Shown here piece after piece: positions 19,665 to 20,244 of a stretch of 20,244 nt of DNA. Location: NCBI GenBank assembly GCA_009801015.1, contig VHZZ01004489.1, forward strand, positions 28,836-49,079. Direction: 5' to 3'. The notes under the pieces are model-generated. The model made no database searches and was not told the DNA's origin. It saw nothing but the letters and a program-made list of their open reading frames with translations. The first letter of the stretch is position 1; every line of letters begins with the position of its first letter. The translations under genes were made by a program, and so were the position numbers. This DNA is from Silene noctiflora (taxonomy: Eukaryota; Streptophyta; Magnoliopsida; Caryophyllales; Caryophyllaceae).

Positions 19665-20244
19665 ACAATATGAAATGTTCAACATGACAAGAGATGAGTC
19701 CATTAATAGTTTGTCTTCTCGTTTTTCTAGTATTGTTAATGACCTCAAAAGTGTAGGTAGGGATTTTGATCCCGAGGACCTAGTCCGTAAGATCCTTCGT
19801 AGCCTCACTGGGAAATGGCAACCGAAGGTTACGGTAATTGAGGAAGCAGAAGACCTATCTAAGCTACCCCTTAATGAACTAATGGGCTCACTCATGGCTC
19901 ATGAGTTAACCCTCATGTGACGCTCGGGTGAAAGCTCTAAAGGGAAAAGGCTCGCTATTAATGCTCTCTCAAGTGATGAGGAGGATGGAGACGACGAGTT
20001 TGCAATGTTCACTAAAAGCATTGTTGGCATGATAAATGGTCGAAATTCACAAGGGTACAATAACAATACTAACAAACGTTGCTTTCCTAAGAAAATATCA
20101 AGTTCCTCAGTTGGTTGCTTTAAGTGTGGTGACAAAGGTCACCAAATCAAAGAATGGCCAAAATGGAATGACATAAAAATCTAAGGAAAAACGTGACTTT
20201 GCTAAACGAGACTACAAAAATAAGGTGATGACTGCAATTTGGGG
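19665..20244 (+). mobile_element. Ty1/copia gag fossil, running off the right edge
   Basis: From 19665 the + strand encodes the UBN2-type gag of plant Ty1/copia elements: YEMFNM, LSSRFSSIVNDLKSVGRDF and ILRSLTGKWQPKVTVIEEA, then the acidic linker DEEDGDDEF and a zinc-knuckle-like CFKCGDKGHQIK at about 20116. The 5' part of gag and the LTR are missing on the left, where LTR-like DNA of a different element abuts. Protease and pol would lie beyond the window. The copy is broken, with a few disruptions, but the gag is still easy to read, so it is moderately old rather than ancient. Confidence 0.85.

Noticed and set aside
1-20244. tRNA, rRNA or CRISPR features
   Set aside because: No cloverleaf, rRNA core sequence or regular repeat-spacer array was seen on reading either strand; tRNAscan-SE would be the decisive test for tRNAs.

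Overview
This looks like plant nuclear DNA: it is AT-rich, intron-containing and packed with plant-type retroelement relics, MITEs and a Helitron-like end. Several repeat styles (ACTCGATCGAGT palindromes in an LTR-like tract, GGCGCAGCA...GCTGCGTC motifs, plant-mobile-domain relics) remind me of Caryophyllales genomes such as Silene or quinoa. That placement is an impression, not a result. I see no rRNA, tRNA or CRISPR array.

Layout. Positions 1-5300 hold the only gene that looks intact. Two tiny exons (540-578 and 668-713) encode a signal peptide. A large intron (about 2.4 kb) follows, and then a long terminal exon ending at 5228 encodes an extremely Ser/Gly/Ala/Lys-rich, low-complexity, probably secreted protein with a Cys-cluster tail. 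Its large intron carries transposon debris: a Helitron-like end near 1335, an old copia/TRIM-like fragment with a primer-binding-like site near 1669, and a MITE at 2147-2342. Positions 5300-6060 are plain intergenic sequence. Positions 6060-8906 are decayed repeat DNA, including a GTCAA-rich tract at 6219-6380.

Positions 8907-10817 fit a solo LTR with TG...CA ends and near-matching 5-bp flanks. It sits in older repeat DNA, which is interrupted again at 10953-11328 by a MITE with 123-bp inverted repeats and identical 9-bp flanks. Positions 11329-13538 are LTR-like repeat DNA with an 82-bp tandem repeat.

Positions 13539-16335 hold a broken, multi-exon plant-mobile-domain-like gene, and 17473-18330 a broken DUF7745/PMD-like gene. 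Both are on the + strand and both lie among copies of the same LTR-like motif, so they are probably transposon cargo. Positions 18421-19664 are another LTR-like tract with periodic palindromes and a nested hairpin. It abuts a Ty1/copia gag fossil (19665-20244) that runs off the right edge.

The most interesting item is the secreted Ser-rich repeat protein. It resembles silk, sericin or mucin-type polymers more than extensins, since it has almost no proline or tyrosine. I do not recognise it as a named family.
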